From contig NZ_CP027231.1 in the NCBI RefSeq assembly GCF_002998435.1, positions 620,001 to 684,000 on the forward strand: a stretch of 64,000 nucleotides of DNA, written 5' to 3'. The stretch comes from Bacteroides zoogleoformans (lineage in GTDB: Bacteria > Bacteroidota > Bacteroidia > Bacteroidales > Bacteroidaceae). The translations under genes were made by a program, and so were the position numbers. The notes below the pieces were generated by a model. That model saw only the letters and a list, made by a program, of their open reading frames with translations, was not told the DNA's origin and did not search any database. Of this stretch, positions 38,248 through 48,969 are shown one piece after another; position 1 is the first letter of the stretch; each line of letters begins with the position of its first letter.

Positions 38248-38272
38248 AACAACAACATTAAATCATAGTAGT

Positions 38273-39966
38273 ATGGAAGTATTAGATTGGATAGTCATTG
38301 GAATTTTCTTCCTGGCTTTAATCGGAATTATCGTCTGGGTGGTCAGACAAAAACAAAATGACTCGGCAGACTATTTCTTGGGGGGCGTGACGCCACATGG
38401 ATTGCGATAGGAGCATCTATCTTCGCCTCCAACATTGGTTCCGAACATTTGATAGGTTTGGCCGGTGCCGGCGCATCAAGTGGTATGGCAATGGCGCATT
38501 GGGAAATACAAGGCTGGATGATTCTTCTTCTCGGCTGGGTGTTCGTACCTTTCTACTCACGAAGCATGGTCTATACAATGCCCGAGTTCCTGGAGCGCCG
38601 TTACAATCCTCAGTCACGCACCATCTTGTCCGTCATCTCATTGATTAGTTATGTACTGACAAAGGTGGCAGTTACTGTATATGCGGGCGGACTGGTATTT
38701 CAGCAAGTGTTCGGAATTGACACCCTTTGGGGTATCGACTTCTTTTGGATTGCCGCCATCGGATTGGTGGTATTGACCGCTCTATACACCATCTTCGGCG
38801 GTATGAAGTCCGTGCTTTATACCTCGGTACTTCAAACACCTATTCTGTTATTAGGTTCACTGATTATTCTTGTACTCGGTTTTAAAGAGTTAGGAGGATG
38901 GGAGGAGATGATGAGCATTTGCGGTGCCGTCACAGTGAACGAATATGGAAATACAATGACCGAACTTATCCGCAACAATAACGACCCCAACTTCCCTTGG
39001 CTGGGTGCATTGGTAGGCTCTGCCATCATTGGTTTCTGGTATTGGTGTACAGACCAGTTTATCGTACAGCGTGTACTTTCCGGAAAAAATGAGAGAGAAG
39101 CGCGCCGCGGTACTATCTTTGGCGCTTACCTGAAATTGCTGCCGGTGTTCTTGTTCCTGATTCCAGGCATGATTGCCTTTGCCTTACATCAGAAATACAT
39201 CGGCACCGGTGAAACAGGTTTCCTACCCTTATTAGCTAACGGAAACGCCAACGCAGATGCCGCCTTCCCGACATTGGTGGCAAAACTACTTCCGGCAGGA
39301 GTCAAAGGTCTGGTGGTCTGTGGCATTCTTGCTGCATTGATGAGTTCGCTCGCATCCTTATTCAACTCTTCAGCCATGCTCTTCACCATCGACTTCTACA
39401 AACGCTTCAAGCCGGATACATCTGAAAAGAGATTGGTAACTATCGGTCAGATGGCCACCGTCGTAATAGTGGTACTGGGTATTCTTTGGATTCCCATCAT
39501 GCGCAGTGTAGGCGATGTACTTTATACTTATCTGCAAGATGTACAGTCGGTATTGGCACCCGGCATTGCAGCCGCATTCCTGCTTGGCATCTGTTGGAAA
39601 CGGACATCTGCCAAAGGCGGTATGTGTGGACTGATTTCCGGTATGGTGATAGGTCTCACCCGCTTGGGAGCCAAGGTATATTACAGCAACGCCGGTGAGG
39701 CTACCGACAGCTTGTTCAAATATTTGTTCTACGACCTTAACTGGTTGTTCTTCTGCGGTTGGATGTTCTTATTCTGCATCATCGTTGTAATCCTTGTCAG
39801 CTTGATGACAGAAGCACCCAATGCAGAAAAAATACAAGGACTGGTATTCGGCACTTCCACTCCGGCACAACGAGAAACCACACGGGCAAGCTGGAACAAG
39901 TGGGATATCATTCACACTGTCATCATTTTAAGTATTACAGCTGTTTTCTACTGGTATTTCTGGTAA
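38273..39966 (+). pseudogene. Sodium/sugar symporter (SSS family), frameshifted in a G tract
   Basis: The N-terminal frame begins at 38273 with a first membrane helix (WIVIGIFFLALIGIIVWVV) and stops at 38408-38410 after 45 codons. The remainder of the transporter continues in another frame to 39966. Adding one G to the six-G run at 38380-38385 would give FLGGRDATWIAIGASIFASNIGSEHLIGL, the expected SSS sequence, and a 564-residue protein. It is the likely arabinose importer of the operon. The shift may be a real mutation, phase variation or a sequencing error. A rescue start at 38449 would lose the first helix. Confidence 0.88.
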
Positions 39967-40010
39967 CAGAAACATAGCGATAAAGATTATTAATCAACAA
40001 GCAAAATAAT

Positions 40011-40688
40011 ATGAGTAATTATTATGATTTAAATCCAAAGTTCCATGTAGGGATAGATTGCATTATCTTCGGTTTTTACAAATGGGAACTTCATTTGCTC
40101 TTATTAAAACGAAACTTCAAACCGGCAATGGGAGAATGGTCGTTGATGGGCGGTTTTGTACAAGAAAATGAAAGTGTGGACGATGCAGCCAAACGAGTTC
40201 TGTGTGAACTCACAGGATTGAAAGACGTCTATATGGAACAAGTAGGTACCTATGGTGCTGTAGACCGCGACCCGGGCGATCGGGTCATTTCCGTTGCCTA
40301 CTATGCATTAATCAACATCAATGAGTATGACAAAGACCTGGTGCAGCAGCATAACGCCTTTTGGGTTGACATCAACCACTTACCCCCGCTTATTTTCGAT
40401 CATCCTCTGATGGTGGAAAACGCCCGGTCACTGATACAACAAAAAGTATCGTCCGAGCCTATCGGGTTCAACTTGTTGCCCAAGCTGTTCACCTTGACAC
40501 AACTACAGCTCTTGTATCAAGCCATCTACGGTGAAGAGCTCGACAAACGTAATTTCCGCAAACGCATAGCCGAAATGAACTTTGTGGAGAAAACAGATAA
40601 AATAGATAAAACCACTTCCAAACGAGGTGCGGCATTGTATCAATTCAATGAGAAAGTATACCGCAAATCTCCGAAGTTTAAATTATAA
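40011..40688 (+). CDS. araR: Nudix-type transcriptional regulator AraR (NrtR family)
   Basis: This 225-residue protein has an N-terminal Nudix fold (about 1-140) and a C-terminal winged helix (TLTQLQLLYQAIYGEELDKRNFRKRIAEMNF). The Nudix box is degenerate: KRVLCELTGL replaces the consensus REUxEExGU, so two Glu positions are lost and hydrolysis is unlikely. In Bacteroides, AraR of this family represses arabinose genes and is released by L-arabinose. It lies inside the arabinose operon, so it is probably autoregulated through the palindromes at 37005-37063. Confidence 0.9.
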   Translation: MSNYYDLNPKFHVGIDCIIFGFYKWELHLLLLKRNFKPAMGEWSLMGGFVQENESVDDAAKRVLCELTGLKDVYMEQVGTYGAVDRDPGDRVISVAYYALININEYDKDLVQQHNAFWVDINHLPPLIFDHPLMVENARSLIQQKVSSEPIGFNLLPKLFTLTQLQLLYQAIYGEELDKRNFRKRIAEMNFVEKTDKIDKTTSKRGAALYQFNEKVYRKSPKFKL

Positions 40689-40706
40689 ATCAAAAATCTT
40701 CTGATT

Positions 40707-41393
40707 ATGCTGGAAACACTGAAAGAAGAAGTTTTTCATGCCAACCTTGAGTTGGTGAAGCACGGTCTGGTCATCTTCACTTGGGGAAACGTATCGGCCA
40801 TTGACCGCACAAGCGGACTGGTGGTCATCAAACCCAGTGGAGTGAGCTACGATGAGATGAAAGCGAAAGATATGGTCGTTGTAGACCTTGATGGCAAAGT
40901 AGTGGAGGGAAAGCTGAAACCTTCTTCCGATACCCCTACTCATGTGGTACTCTATAAAGCGTTTCCCGAGATAGGAGGAATAGTTCACACACACTCCACC
41001 TACGCCACCGCTTGGGCGCAAGCGGGGTTGGACATTCCAAACATCGGAACGACCCATGCCGATTACTTCCATGATGCCATCCCCTGCACTGCCGATATGA
41101 CTGAAGCTGAAGTAAAAGGAGCATATGAGCTGGAAACAGGCAATGTCATAGTAAAGCGTTTTAAAGGACTGAATCCGATACACACGCCGGGAGTTCTCGT
41201 AAAGAACCATGGCCCTTTCTCTTGGGGAAAGGATGCGCACGATGCCGTACATAATGCCGTGGTGATGGAGCAAGTGGCCAAAATGGCGAGCATAGCCTAT
41301 GCAGTGAATCCTAAGCTGACCATGAACCCGCTGCTGGTGGAAAAGCACTTCAGCCGCAAGCACGGGCCGAACGCTTATTACGGACAGAAATAA
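40707..41393 (+). CDS. araD: L-ribulose-5-phosphate 4-epimerase
   Basis: This 228-residue class II aldolase/epimerase has metal ligands in [14 protein letters not shown] and a later His in [10 protein letters not shown], close in length to E. coli AraD (231). It converts L-ribulose 5-phosphate to D-xylulose 5-phosphate. It is flanked by araR (18 bp) and araA (38 bp) in the same operon. Confidence 0.95.
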   Translation: MLETLKEEVFHANLELVKHGLVIFTWGNVSAIDRTSGLVVIKPSGVSYDEMKAKDMVVVDLDGKVVEGKLKPSSDTPTHVVLYKAFPEIGGIVHTHSTYATAWAQAGLDIPNIGTTHADYFHDAIPCTADMTEAEVKGAYELETGNVIVKRFKGLNPIHTPGVLVKNHGPFSWGKDAHDAVHNAVVMEQVAKMASIAYAVNPKLTMNPLLVEKHFSRKHGPNAYYGQK

Positions 41394-41431
41394 CAACTAT
41401 TCAATTATTAAACCATTAAAAAGGAATTTGT

Positions 41432-42973
41432 ATGAACAACTTATTTAATCAATACGAAGTATGGTTCGTCACCGGAGCACAGCTCCTATATGGAGGCGAC
41501 GCAGTTGTAGCGGTAGATGCACATAGCAATGAAATGGTAAAAGGCCTGAATGAATCAGGCAAACTTCCCGTTAAAGTAGTATATAAAGGAACAGCCAACT
41601 CCTCAAAAGAGGTGGAATCAGTATTCAAAGCGGCCAACAACGATGAGAAATGTATAGGTGTCATCACTTGGATGCACACATTCTCACCTGCCAAAATGTG
41701 GATTCATGGTCTGCAGCAGTTGAAAAAGCCGTTGCTGCACCTGCACACCCAATACAACAAGGAAATCCCCTGGGACACCATGAACATGGACTTCATGAAC
41801 CTGAACCAGAGCGCACATGGCGACCGCGAATTCGGACACATCTGCACTCGTATGCGCATTCGTCGCAAAGTGGTAGTGGGTTACTGGAAAGATGAACAAA
41901 CACTGCACAAAATTGCCGTATGGATGCGTGTCTGTGCCGGATGGGCCGATGCTCAAGACATGCTGATTATACGCTTCGGCGACCAGATGAACAATGTGGC
42001 CGTGACCGATGGCGACAAGGTGGAAGCCGAGCAGCGCATGGGCTACCATGTGGATTACTGTCCCGTAAGCGAACTGATGTTCTATCAGAAGCAAGTGAAA
42101 GATGAAGAAGTAGAGGCGATGGTAGCCACATACTTCAAAGAATACGACCACGATGCCGAATTGGAAGATAAAGCATCAGAAGCTTACCGCAAGATATGGA
42201 ATGCCGCCAAAGCCGAAGTCGCCTTGCGTGCCATCTTGAAAGCCAAAGGAGCCAAAGGCTTTACTACCAACTTCGATGACCTGGGCGATGTGGATGTTGA
42301 CAAGACCGGTAACGGATTTGACCAGATTCCCGGATTGGCTTCGCAACGTTTGATGGCCGAAGGCTACGGCTTCGGTGCAGAAGGTGACTGGAAATCGGCC
42401 GCTCTCTATCGCACGGTATGGGTGATGAGTCAGGGACTGCCCAACGGATGCTCTTTCTTGGAAGACTACACACTGAACTTTGACGGTGAAAACAGTTCCA
42501 TTCTTCAGTCGCACATGCTGGAGATCTGTCCGCTTATTGCCAATAGCAAACCCCGTTTGGAAGTACATTTCCTCGGCATCGGCATACGCAAAAGCCGGAC
42601 GGCGCGCCTTGTCTTCACCAGCAAAGCAAAGAAAGGCTGCACGGCCACCATTGTCGACCTGGGTAATCGTTTCCGTCTCATCGTGAACGATGTGGAATGC
42701 ATCGAGTCGAAGCCCTTACCCAAACTGCCCGTTGCCAGTGCACTTTGGATTCCGCAACCCAACTTCGAAGTGGGTGCAGGCGCATGGATTTTGGCAGGTG
42801 GTACGCACCACTCTTGTTTCTCCTACGACCTCACAGCCGAATATTGGGAAGACTATGCCGAAATCTCCGGCATCGAAATGCTACATATCAACAAAGACAC
42901 CACCATCAACGAGTTCAAGAAAGAACTGCGCATGAATGAGGTGTACTACATGCTCAACAAGGCTCTTTGCTAA
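41432..42973 (+). CDS. araA: L-arabinose isomerase
   Basis: This 513-residue cytoplasmic isomerase converts L-arabinose to L-ribulose. The Mn-binding residues are visible: Glu in AEGYGFGAEGDWK, Glu in FLEDYTLNF, His in LQSHMLEICP and His in GGTHHSCFS. It is slightly longer than the E. coli enzyme (500). A strong hairpin follows it, before araB. Confidence 0.96.
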   Translation: MNNLFNQYEVWFVTGAQLLYGGDAVVAVDAHSNEMVKGLNESGKLPVKVVYKGTANSSKEVESVFKAANNDEKCIGVITWMHTFSPAKMWIHGLQQLKKPLLHLHTQYNKEIPWDTMNMDFMNLNQSAHGDREFGHICTRMRIRRKVVVGYWKDEQTLHKIAVWMRVCAGWADAQDMLIIRFGDQMNNVAVTDGDKVEAEQRMGYHVDYCPVSELMFYQKQVKDEEVEAMVATYFKEYDHDAELEDKASEAYRKIWNAAKAEVALRAILKAKGAKGFTTNFDDLGDVDVDKTGNGFDQIPGLASQRLMAEGYGFGAEGDWKSAALYRTVWVMSQGLPNGCSFLEDYTLNFDGENSSILQSHMLEICPLIANSKPRLEVHFLGIGIRKSRTARLVFTSKAKKGCTATIVDLGNRFRLIVNDVECIESKPLPKLPVASALWIPQPNFEVGAGAWILAGGTHHSCFSYDLTAEYWEDYAEISGIEMLHINKDTTINEFKKELRMNEVYYMLNKALC

Positions 42974-43003
42974 TTATCCAATCAGCCTCATAAATAAAAC
43001 AGG

Positions 43004-43035
43004 AAGTGCCGGTGGCGATGAACCACCGGACACTT
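43004..43035 (+). terminator. Hairpin between araA and araB (possible attenuator or processing site)
   Basis: Arms 43004-43015 (AAGTG then CCGGTGG) and 43023-43035 pair over 12 bp with one bulged A (43030). The loop is CGATGAA. There is no T run after it, so a full terminator is doubtful; partial termination or mRNA stabilisation would fit its place inside the operon. Confidence 0.55.
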
Positions 43036-43059
43036 TCAATTCCATGGATTTATAATAAT

Positions 43060-43074
43060 TGTTGTATCTTAACA
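43060..43074 (+). promoter_or_regulatory. Possible AraR site before araB
   Basis: TGTTGTATCTTAACA is a TGTT-N7-AACA palindrome 12 bp before the araB ATG, similar to the first palindrome at 37005. It suggests a second regulated promoter, but this is only a pattern match. Confidence 0.35.
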
Positions 43075-43086
43075 TATTTGGTTCCA

Positions 43087-44685
43087 ATGAAAACAGATGC
43101 AAAAACAACCATCGAAACAGGCAAAGCCATTCTTGGCATCGAATTCGGCTCAACACGCATAAAAGCTGTTCTAATCGACCAAGAAAACAAGCCCATTGCA
43201 CAAGGAAGCCACACTTGGGAAAATCAGTTGACCGACGGACTTTGGACTTACAGCGTAGAAGCCATCTGGCATGGACTGCAAGATTGCTACGCCGACCTTC
43301 GCTCGAATGTAAAAAAATTATATGCCACAGAAATAGAGTCTCTGGCCGCCATAGGTGTCAGTGCCATGATGCACGGCTATATGGCATTTAATAAGAAAGA
43401 AGAGATTCTCGTTCCTTTCCGCACTTGGAGAAATACCAATACAGCCCGGGCGGCAGCGGATCTATCAGAACTATTCGTATATAATATTCCCTTGAGATGG
43501 AGCATTTCCCATTTATATCAGGCAATACTCGATAATGAGGAACATGTGAAGGAGATTGATTTTCTGACGACTCTTGCCGGTTTTATCCATTGGCAGATAA
43601 CGGGACAAAAGGTACTGGGCATAGGCGATGCTTCCGGTATGCTCCCTATAGATTCCACCACCAAGAATTATTCGGCCGAGATGGTGGATAAATTCAATCG
43701 CCTGATTGAACCCAAAGGATATGACTGGAAATTATCGGACATTCTGCCTAAAGTATTGCTTGCCGGCGAAAATGCAGGCTTCCTCACAACAGAAGGAGCT
43801 GCGAGGTTGGATGTATCGGGACACCTGAAAGCAGGAATACCGGTTTGCCCTCCCGAAGGGGATGCAGGCACCGGCATGGTTGCTACCAATGCCGTGAAGC
43901 AACGTACCGGAAACGTATCGGCCGGAACATCTTCTTTCTCGATGATTGTTTTAGAGAAAGAATTATCAAAACCATACGAAATGATTGATATGGTTACTAC
44001 TCCGGATGGAAGCCTTGTAGCCATGGTACACTGCAACAATTGCACCTCCGACCTCAATGCGTGGATCAACTTATTCAAAGAATATCAGGATTTGATGGGT
44101 ATTCCCGTAGATATGAACCTCATATATGAAAAGCTCTATAACCATGCACTGGAAGGTGATGCAGACTGCGGAGGCCTCATATCCTATAATTATATCTCCG
44201 GCGAACCTATAACCGGGCTTGCAGAAGGAAGACCATTATTTATACGTTCGGCAAACGATAAGTTCAGTCTTGCCAACTTCATGAGAGCACATCTGCATGC
44301 TGCAGTCGGAGTACTCAAAATCGGCAATGACATCCTTTTCAAAGAAGAGAAAGTTGAGGTTGACAGAATCACGGGGCATGGAGGACTGTTCAAGACGAAA
44401 GGTGTAGGCCAAAGAATACTTGCAGCAGCCATCAATTCACCAATCTCTGTGATGGAGACGGCCGGTGAAGGAGGCGCTTGGGGCATTGCTTTGCTTGGTT
44501 CGTTCCTTGTCAACAATGAGAAGAAGCAATCTCTTGCCGACTTCTTGGATGAAAAAGTCTTCGTTGGCGACGCCGGCATTGAAATATCACCGACAGCCGA
44601 AGATGTGGCGGGCTTCAACACATACATCGAAAACTACAAGTTCGGATTACCTATCGAAGAAGCGGCTGTCACGTATAAGAAATAA
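43087..44685 (+). CDS. araB: Ribulokinase, FGGY family
   Basis: This 532-residue kinase phosphorylates L-ribulose. The phosphate loop ILGIEFGSTRIKAVLID opens the protein. The second half has GNVSAGTSSFSMIVL and GEGGAWGIALLGS, typical of FGGY kinases. The start at 43087 is preferred over an in-frame ATG at 43006, because the extra 27 residues would be encoded by the hairpin region and do not resemble the family. Its place after araA and before a GH51 enzyme fits arabinose catabolism. Confidence 0.93.
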   Translation: MKTDAKTTIETGKAILGIEFGSTRIKAVLIDQENKPIAQGSHTWENQLTDGLWTYSVEAIWHGLQDCYADLRSNVKKLYATEIESLAAIGVSAMMHGYMAFNKKEEILVPFRTWRNTNTARAAADLSELFVYNIPLRWSISHLYQAILDNEEHVKEIDFLTTLAGFIHWQITGQKVLGIGDASGMLPIDSTTKNYSAEMVDKFNRLIEPKGYDWKLSDILPKVLLAGENAGFLTTEGAARLDVSGHLKAGIPVCPPEGDAGTGMVATNAVKQRTGNVSAGTSSFSMIVLEKELSKPYEMIDMVTTPDGSLVAMVHCNNCTSDLNAWINLFKEYQDLMGIPVDMNLIYEKLYNHALEGDADCGGLISYNYISGEPITGLAEGRPLFIRSANDKFSLANFMRAHLHAAVGVLKIGNDILFKEEKVEVDRITGHGGLFKTKGVGQRILAAAINSPISVMETAGEGGAWGIALLGSFLVNNEKKQSLADFLDEKVFVGDAGIEISPTAEDVAGFNTYIENYKFGLPIEEAAVTYKK

Positions 44686-44713
44686 GAATATTCACAACCA
44701 ATAAAAAATTCTC

Positions 44714-46270
44714 ATGAGAAACAAACTTATTATCAGCGGTCTTATGCTTGCCGCTTCGCTTACCGCATCAGCACAAGAAAGTGCCACTCTTACCTTGCAA
44801 GCCGATAAAGGGGAACAAATCATTCCAAAGGAAATCTACGGACAGTTTGCCGAACATTTGGGCACCTGCATCTACGGCGGACTTTGGGTGGGTGAGGCTT
44901 CTGACATTCCAAACATCAACGGTTATCGCACCGATGTACTCAATGCGCTGAAAGAGCTGAAGGTGCCCGTTCTTCGTTGGCCGGGCGGCTGTTTCGCCGA
45001 TGAGTATCACTGGATGGACGGCATCGGTCCGAAAGAAAATCGTCCCAAAATGGTGAACAACAACTGGGGAGGAACGATTGAAGACAACAGCTTCGGTACG
45101 CACGAGTTCCTCAACCTCTGCGAAATATTGGGCTGCGAACCCTACATCAGCGGCAACGTAGGTAGCGGAACCGTGGAAGAACTTGCCAAATGGGTGGAAT
45201 ACATGACCTCGGAAGGCGACTCTCCGATGGCGCGTCTGCGCCGGCAAAACGGACGCGACAAAGCATGGAAGGTGAAGTATCTTGGCGTAGGTAACGAAAG
45301 CTGGGGTTGCGGCGGAAGCATGCGCCCCGAATACTATGCCGATCTTTATCGCCGCTACGCCACCTATTGCCGCAACTACGACAGCACCCGCCTCTTCAAG
45401 ATAGCCAGCGGTGCCAGCGACTACGACTACAACTGGACCAAGGTGTTGATGGATCGCGTAGGCAGAGGGATGCATGGACTTTCTCTGCATTATTACACCG
45501 TCACCGGATGGAGCGGAAGCAAGGGGGCTGCCACTCAATTCAACAAGGATGATTACTATTGGACGCTCGGTAAGTGCCGTGAAATAGAAGATGTTCTGAA
45601 AAAGCACATCGCCATCATGGACGAATATGACAAACAGAAGCATGTTGCGCTGCTTCTTGATGAATGGGGTACCTGGTGGGACGAAGAACCCGGCACCGTA
45701 CGCGGGCACCTCTACCAACAGAACACCTTGCGCGACGCTTTTGTGGCTTCTCTCAGCTTCGATATCTTCCATAAATATACCGACCGCCTGAAGATGGCGA
45801 ACATTGCCCAGATAGTGAACGTACTTCAATCCATGATTCTGACCAAAGGCAAGGAAATGGTACTTACCCCAACTTACCATGTATTCAAAATGTACAACGT
45901 GCATCAAGACGCCACTTATATCCCTCTTGACGGAAGTTGCAAGATTATGAACCTGGAAGGTAAACGCAACCAAAACCGCAAGTTGCCTATGTTGAGCGCC
46001 ACTGCTTCACGAGACAAGAATGGCAAGATACACATCTCCATGTCCAACATTGATGCCGACCAGGCTCAGGAAGTAACCATCAACCTGTCGGGTACAACTG
46101 CTAAAAAAGCGGTCGGAGAAATTCTGACAGCTCCCAACCTGACGGATTACAATTCTTTCGAGAAGCCCGATAACGTAAAGCCAGCCCCGTTCAAAGAGGT
46201 AAAAGTCAATAAAGGCGTACTCAAAATAAAACTGCCTGCCAAGTCTATTGTCACCCTCGAATTGCAATAA
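44714..46270 (+). CDS. GH51 alpha-L-arabinofuranosidase 2
   Basis: This 518-residue enzyme has a cleavable signal peptide ([11 protein letters not shown]) and a GH51 barrel. The acid/base Glu is in [11 protein letters not shown] and the nucleophile Glu in [10 protein letters not shown]. It lacks the CBM-like insert of the enzyme at 14331. It starts 28 bp after araB, so this arabinofuranosidase is probably under AraR rather than HTCS control (the position of BT0348). A terminator-like hairpin lies 60 bp downstream. Confidence 0.93.
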   Translation: MRNKLIISGLMLAASLTASAQESATLTLQADKGEQIIPKEIYGQFAEHLGTCIYGGLWVGEASDIPNINGYRTDVLNALKELKVPVLRWPGGCFADEYHWMDGIGPKENRPKMVNNNWGGTIEDNSFGTHEFLNLCEILGCEPYISGNVGSGTVEELAKWVEYMTSEGDSPMARLRRQNGRDKAWKVKYLGVGNESWGCGGSMRPEYYADLYRRYATYCRNYDSTRLFKIASGASDYDYNWTKVLMDRVGRGMHGLSLHYYTVTGWSGSKGAATQFNKDDYYWTLGKCREIEDVLKKHIAIMDEYDKQKHVALLLDEWGTWWDEEPGTVRGHLYQQNTLRDAFVASLSFDIFHKYTDRLKMANIAQIVNVLQSMILTKGKEMVLTPTYHVFKMYNVHQDATYIPLDGSCKIMNLEGKRNQNRKLPMLSATASRDKNGKIHISMSNIDADQAQEVTINLSGTTAKKAVGEILTAPNLTDYNSFEKPDNVKPAPFKEVKVNKGVLKIKLPAKSIVTLELQ

Positions 46271-46330
46271 AGCACAACCGGGTTGCAATAAGGCAAGCCT
46301 GTTTAATGTGTTTTTGACATGAGGCAAACA

Positions 46331-46355
46331 AGGAGGTCTTCAAAAAAGGCCTCCT
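46331..46355 (+). terminator. Terminator-like hairpin ending the ara operon
   Basis: AGGAGGTCTT (46331-46340) pairs with AAGGCCTCCT (46346-46355) through ten base pairs, one of them G-U, around a 5-nt loop. There is no T run downstream, so strength is uncertain. Confidence 0.5.
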
Positions 46356-46384
46356 GACAATGTTGCCAATTGCACATAAAGAGT

Positions 46385-46392
46385 TATCTTTG
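46385..46392 (+). promoter_or_regulatory. -7 element (TATCTTTG) of transketolase gene
   Basis: A perfect TAnnTTTG about 70 bp upstream of the ATG at 46462, with a TTGC at 46363-46366 as a possible -33. It indicates separate transcription of tkt-rpiB. Confidence 0.55.
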
Positions 46393-46461
46393 CCCTTATT
46401 AAAATCCAGTAAGCTAAGAGCTGTCTGTTTCCGACATTCAAAAAAACTAATTATAAACGAT

Positions 46462-48474
46462 ATGAACGACAAAAAACTGATGAACCGTGCAGCGGATAAC
46501 ATCCGCATCCTTGCCGCCTCTATGGTTGAAAAGGCCAACTCCGGACACCCCGGTGGCGCCATGGGCGGTGCCGACTTTGTGAACGTACTGTTCTCCGAAT
46601 TCTTGGTATACGACCCCGAAAATCCTGCTTGGGAAGGTCGCGACCGTTTCTTTCTCGACCCGGGACATATGTCGCCGATGCTCTATTCCCAATTGGCGTT
46701 GACCGGGAAGTTCACGTTGGACGAACTGAAAGAGTTTCGCCAATGGGAAAGTCCCACGCCGGGACATCCCGAACGCGATATCATGCGCGGCATCGAGAAC
46801 ACTTCCGGCCCGCTGGGACAAGGCCACACCTATGCCGTAGGTGCAGCCATTGCAGCCAAATTCCTGCAAGCCCGCTTCGAGGAAGTGATGCCGCAAACCA
46901 TCTACGCATATATTTCGGATGGAGGCATACAAGAAGAGATTTCCCAAGGTGCGGGACGCATTGCCGGCACGCTGGGACTGGACAACCTCATCATGTTCTA
47001 TGACTCCAACGATATACAGCTATCCACCGAAACAAAAGATGTTACCATCGAAGATACGGCCAAGAAATACGCAGCTTGGGGCTGGAAAGTCATCACGATT
47101 AACGGTAACGACCCCGACGCCATCCGTGGCGCACTGAAAGAAGCAAAGGCCGAAAACGAACGACCCACACTGATCATCGGTCAGACCGTGATGGGCAAAG
47201 GCGCCCGTAAGGCCGACGGTAGCAGCTACGAAGCCAACTGTGCCACTCATGGCGCTCCTTTGGGCGGTGACGCTTACGTCAACACCATCAAGAATTTGGG
47301 CGGTGATCCCACCAATCCGTTCGTCATCTTCCCCGAAGTGGCCGAACTATACGCCAAACGCACTGCCGAACTGAAGAAAATCATGACCGAGAAATATGCA
47401 GCCAGAGCCGCTTGGGCCAAGGCCAACCCGGAAAAAGCCGCCAAACTGGAACAGTTCTTCTCCGGCAAAACCCCTGAAGTCAATTGGGCTGCCATCGAGC
47501 AGAAAGCCGGCTCGGCCACACGCGCCGCATCGGCCACCGTGCTGGGTGCTCTTGCCACTCAGGTGGAGAACATGATTGTAGCATCCGCCGACCTCTCCAA
47601 CTCCGATAAGACCGACGGTTTCCTGAAAAAGACCCACGCCTTCAAGAAAGGAGATTTCAGCGGCGCATTCTTCCAAGCCGGTGTGGCAGAGTTGACCATG
47701 GCATGTTGCTGCATCGGTATGGCATTGCACGGTGGTGTTATTCCGGCATGCGGTACATTCTTCGTATTCTCCGACTACATGAAACCTGCCGTACGTATGG
47801 CGGCTCTCATGGAAGTTCCCGTTAAGTTTATCTGGACACACGACGCATTCCGTGTAGGTGAAGATGGACCTACGCATGAACCGGTGGAACAAGAAGCTCA
47901 AATCCGCCTGATGGAGAAACTGAAGAACCACAAGGGACAAAACTCCATGTTGGTACTCCGTCCCGCAGATGCCGAAGAAACCACTGTAGCATGGAAACTG
48001 GCCATGGAGAACACCACCACTCCTACCGGACTTATCTTCTCTCGCCAGAACATTGCCAACCTGCCCGCCGGAAACGACTACGAACAAGCAGCCAAAGGCG
48101 CCTACATCGTGGCGGGCTCGGATGCCAATCCCGATGTAATCCTTGTGGCCTCGGGGTCGGAAGTATCCACTTTGGTGGCAGGAACCGAATTGCTCCGTAA
48201 AGACGGCATCAAAGTACGTATCGTGTCCGCCCCGTCCGAAGGTCTGTTTCATAGCCAGTCCCCGGGTTATCAGGAAAGCGTCATCTCACACAAAGCAAAA
48301 GTGTTCGGCCTGACTGCCGGATTGCCCGTAACGCTGCAAGGGCTGGTCGGCCTTCATGGCAAAGTATGGGGCTTGGAATCGTTCGGCTTCTCGGCTCCCT
48401 ATAAAGTGTTGGACGAGAAACTCGGATTCACGGCCGAGAACGTTTATAAACAAGTGAAGGATCTGCTGCGATGA
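46462..48474 (+). CDS. tkt: Transketolase
   Basis: This 670-residue enzyme has the full transketolase plan: KANSGHPGGAMGGADF at the start, the thiamine diphosphate region YISDGGIQEEISQGAGRIAGTLGLDNLIMFYDSNDI, and the pyrimidine-binding segment around HDAFRVGEDGPTHEPVEQ. It shuffles carbon between xylulose 5-phosphate and other sugar phosphates, taking up the product of AraD. The start at 46462 is chosen because it follows the -7 box and begins the conserved sequence. It overlaps rpiB by 4 bp. Confidence 0.95.
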   Translation: MNDKKLMNRAADNIRILAASMVEKANSGHPGGAMGGADFVNVLFSEFLVYDPENPAWEGRDRFFLDPGHMSPMLYSQLALTGKFTLDELKEFRQWESPTPGHPERDIMRGIENTSGPLGQGHTYAVGAAIAAKFLQARFEEVMPQTIYAYISDGGIQEEISQGAGRIAGTLGLDNLIMFYDSNDIQLSTETKDVTIEDTAKKYAAWGWKVITINGNDPDAIRGALKEAKAENERPTLIIGQTVMGKGARKADGSSYEANCATHGAPLGGDAYVNTIKNLGGDPTNPFVIFPEVAELYAKRTAELKKIMTEKYAARAAWAKANPEKAAKLEQFFSGKTPEVNWAAIEQKAGSATRAASATVLGALATQVENMIVASADLSNSDKTDGFLKKTHAFKKGDFSGAFFQAGVAELTMACCCIGMALHGGVIPACGTFFVFSDYMKPAVRMAALMEVPVKFIWTHDAFRVGEDGPTHEPVEQEAQIRLMEKLKNHKGQNSMLVLRPADAEETTVAWKLAMENTTTPTGLIFSRQNIANLPAGNDYEQAAKGAYIVAGSDANPDVILVASGSEVSTLVAGTELLRKDGIKVRIVSAPSEGLFHSQSPGYQESVISHKAKVFGLTAGLPVTLQGLVGLHGKVWGLESFGFSAPYKVLDEKLGFTAENVYKQVKDLLR

Positions 48475-48905
48475 AGACAATAGGAATCTGCTGCGACCAC
48501 GCAGGCTATGAACTGAAGCAGTACGTCAAGCAATGGTTAGAGGCCAAAGGTTGGGAGTACAAGGACTTCGGGACTTACTCTCCCGAAAGCGTTGATTATC
48601 CCGACTTCGCCCATCCGCTGGCATTGGCCGTCGAAGCCGGAGAATGCTATCCCGGCATTGCCATCTGCGGCAGCGGAAACGGCATCTGTATGACGCTGAA
48701 CAAGCACCAAGGCATTCGTGCCGCTTTGTGCTGGCAGTCGGAAATCTCCGCTCTGGCACGTCAGCACAACGATGCCAACATTCTGGTCATGCCCGGCCGT
48801 TTCGTCACCAACAAAGAGGCGGAAGAAATCATGACCCGGTTCTTCACCACCCCGTTCGAGGGTGGACGCCATCAGCGGCGAATCGAGAAGATACCTGCCG
48901 AATGA
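48471..48905 (+). CDS. rpiB: Ribose-5-phosphate isomerase B
   Basis: This 144-residue RpiB/LacAB-family protein begins MKTIGICCDHAGYELK. It has the conserved active-site Cys in GIAICGSGNGICM and Arg in GIRAALCW. It interconverts ribose 5-phosphate and ribulose 5-phosphate. The ATGA overlap with transketolase implies translational coupling. Confidence 0.95.
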   Translation: MKTIGICCDHAGYELKQYVKQWLEAKGWEYKDFGTYSPESVDYPDFAHPLALAVEAGECYPGIAICGSGNGICMTLNKHQGIRAALCWQSEISALARQHNDANILVMPGRFVTNKEAEEIMTRFFTTPFEGGRHQRRIEKIPAE

Positions 48906-48969
48906 AAGTACACATAAGAAGCTGCCAATAAAAAGGCCCACTTCAAAGCAGCTTCCAATCTTAGCATAT

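Noticed and set aside
38449..39966. Intact symporter starting at Met 38449
   Set aside because: The conserved first helix and GGRDATW segment lie upstream in another frame, so this would be a truncated protein; a frameshift explains the data better.
44768..45973. Long open minus-strand frame (about 400 codons) opposite the second GH51 gene
   Set aside because: It is a codon-bias shadow of the GH51 gene, with no domain, promoter or family signal.
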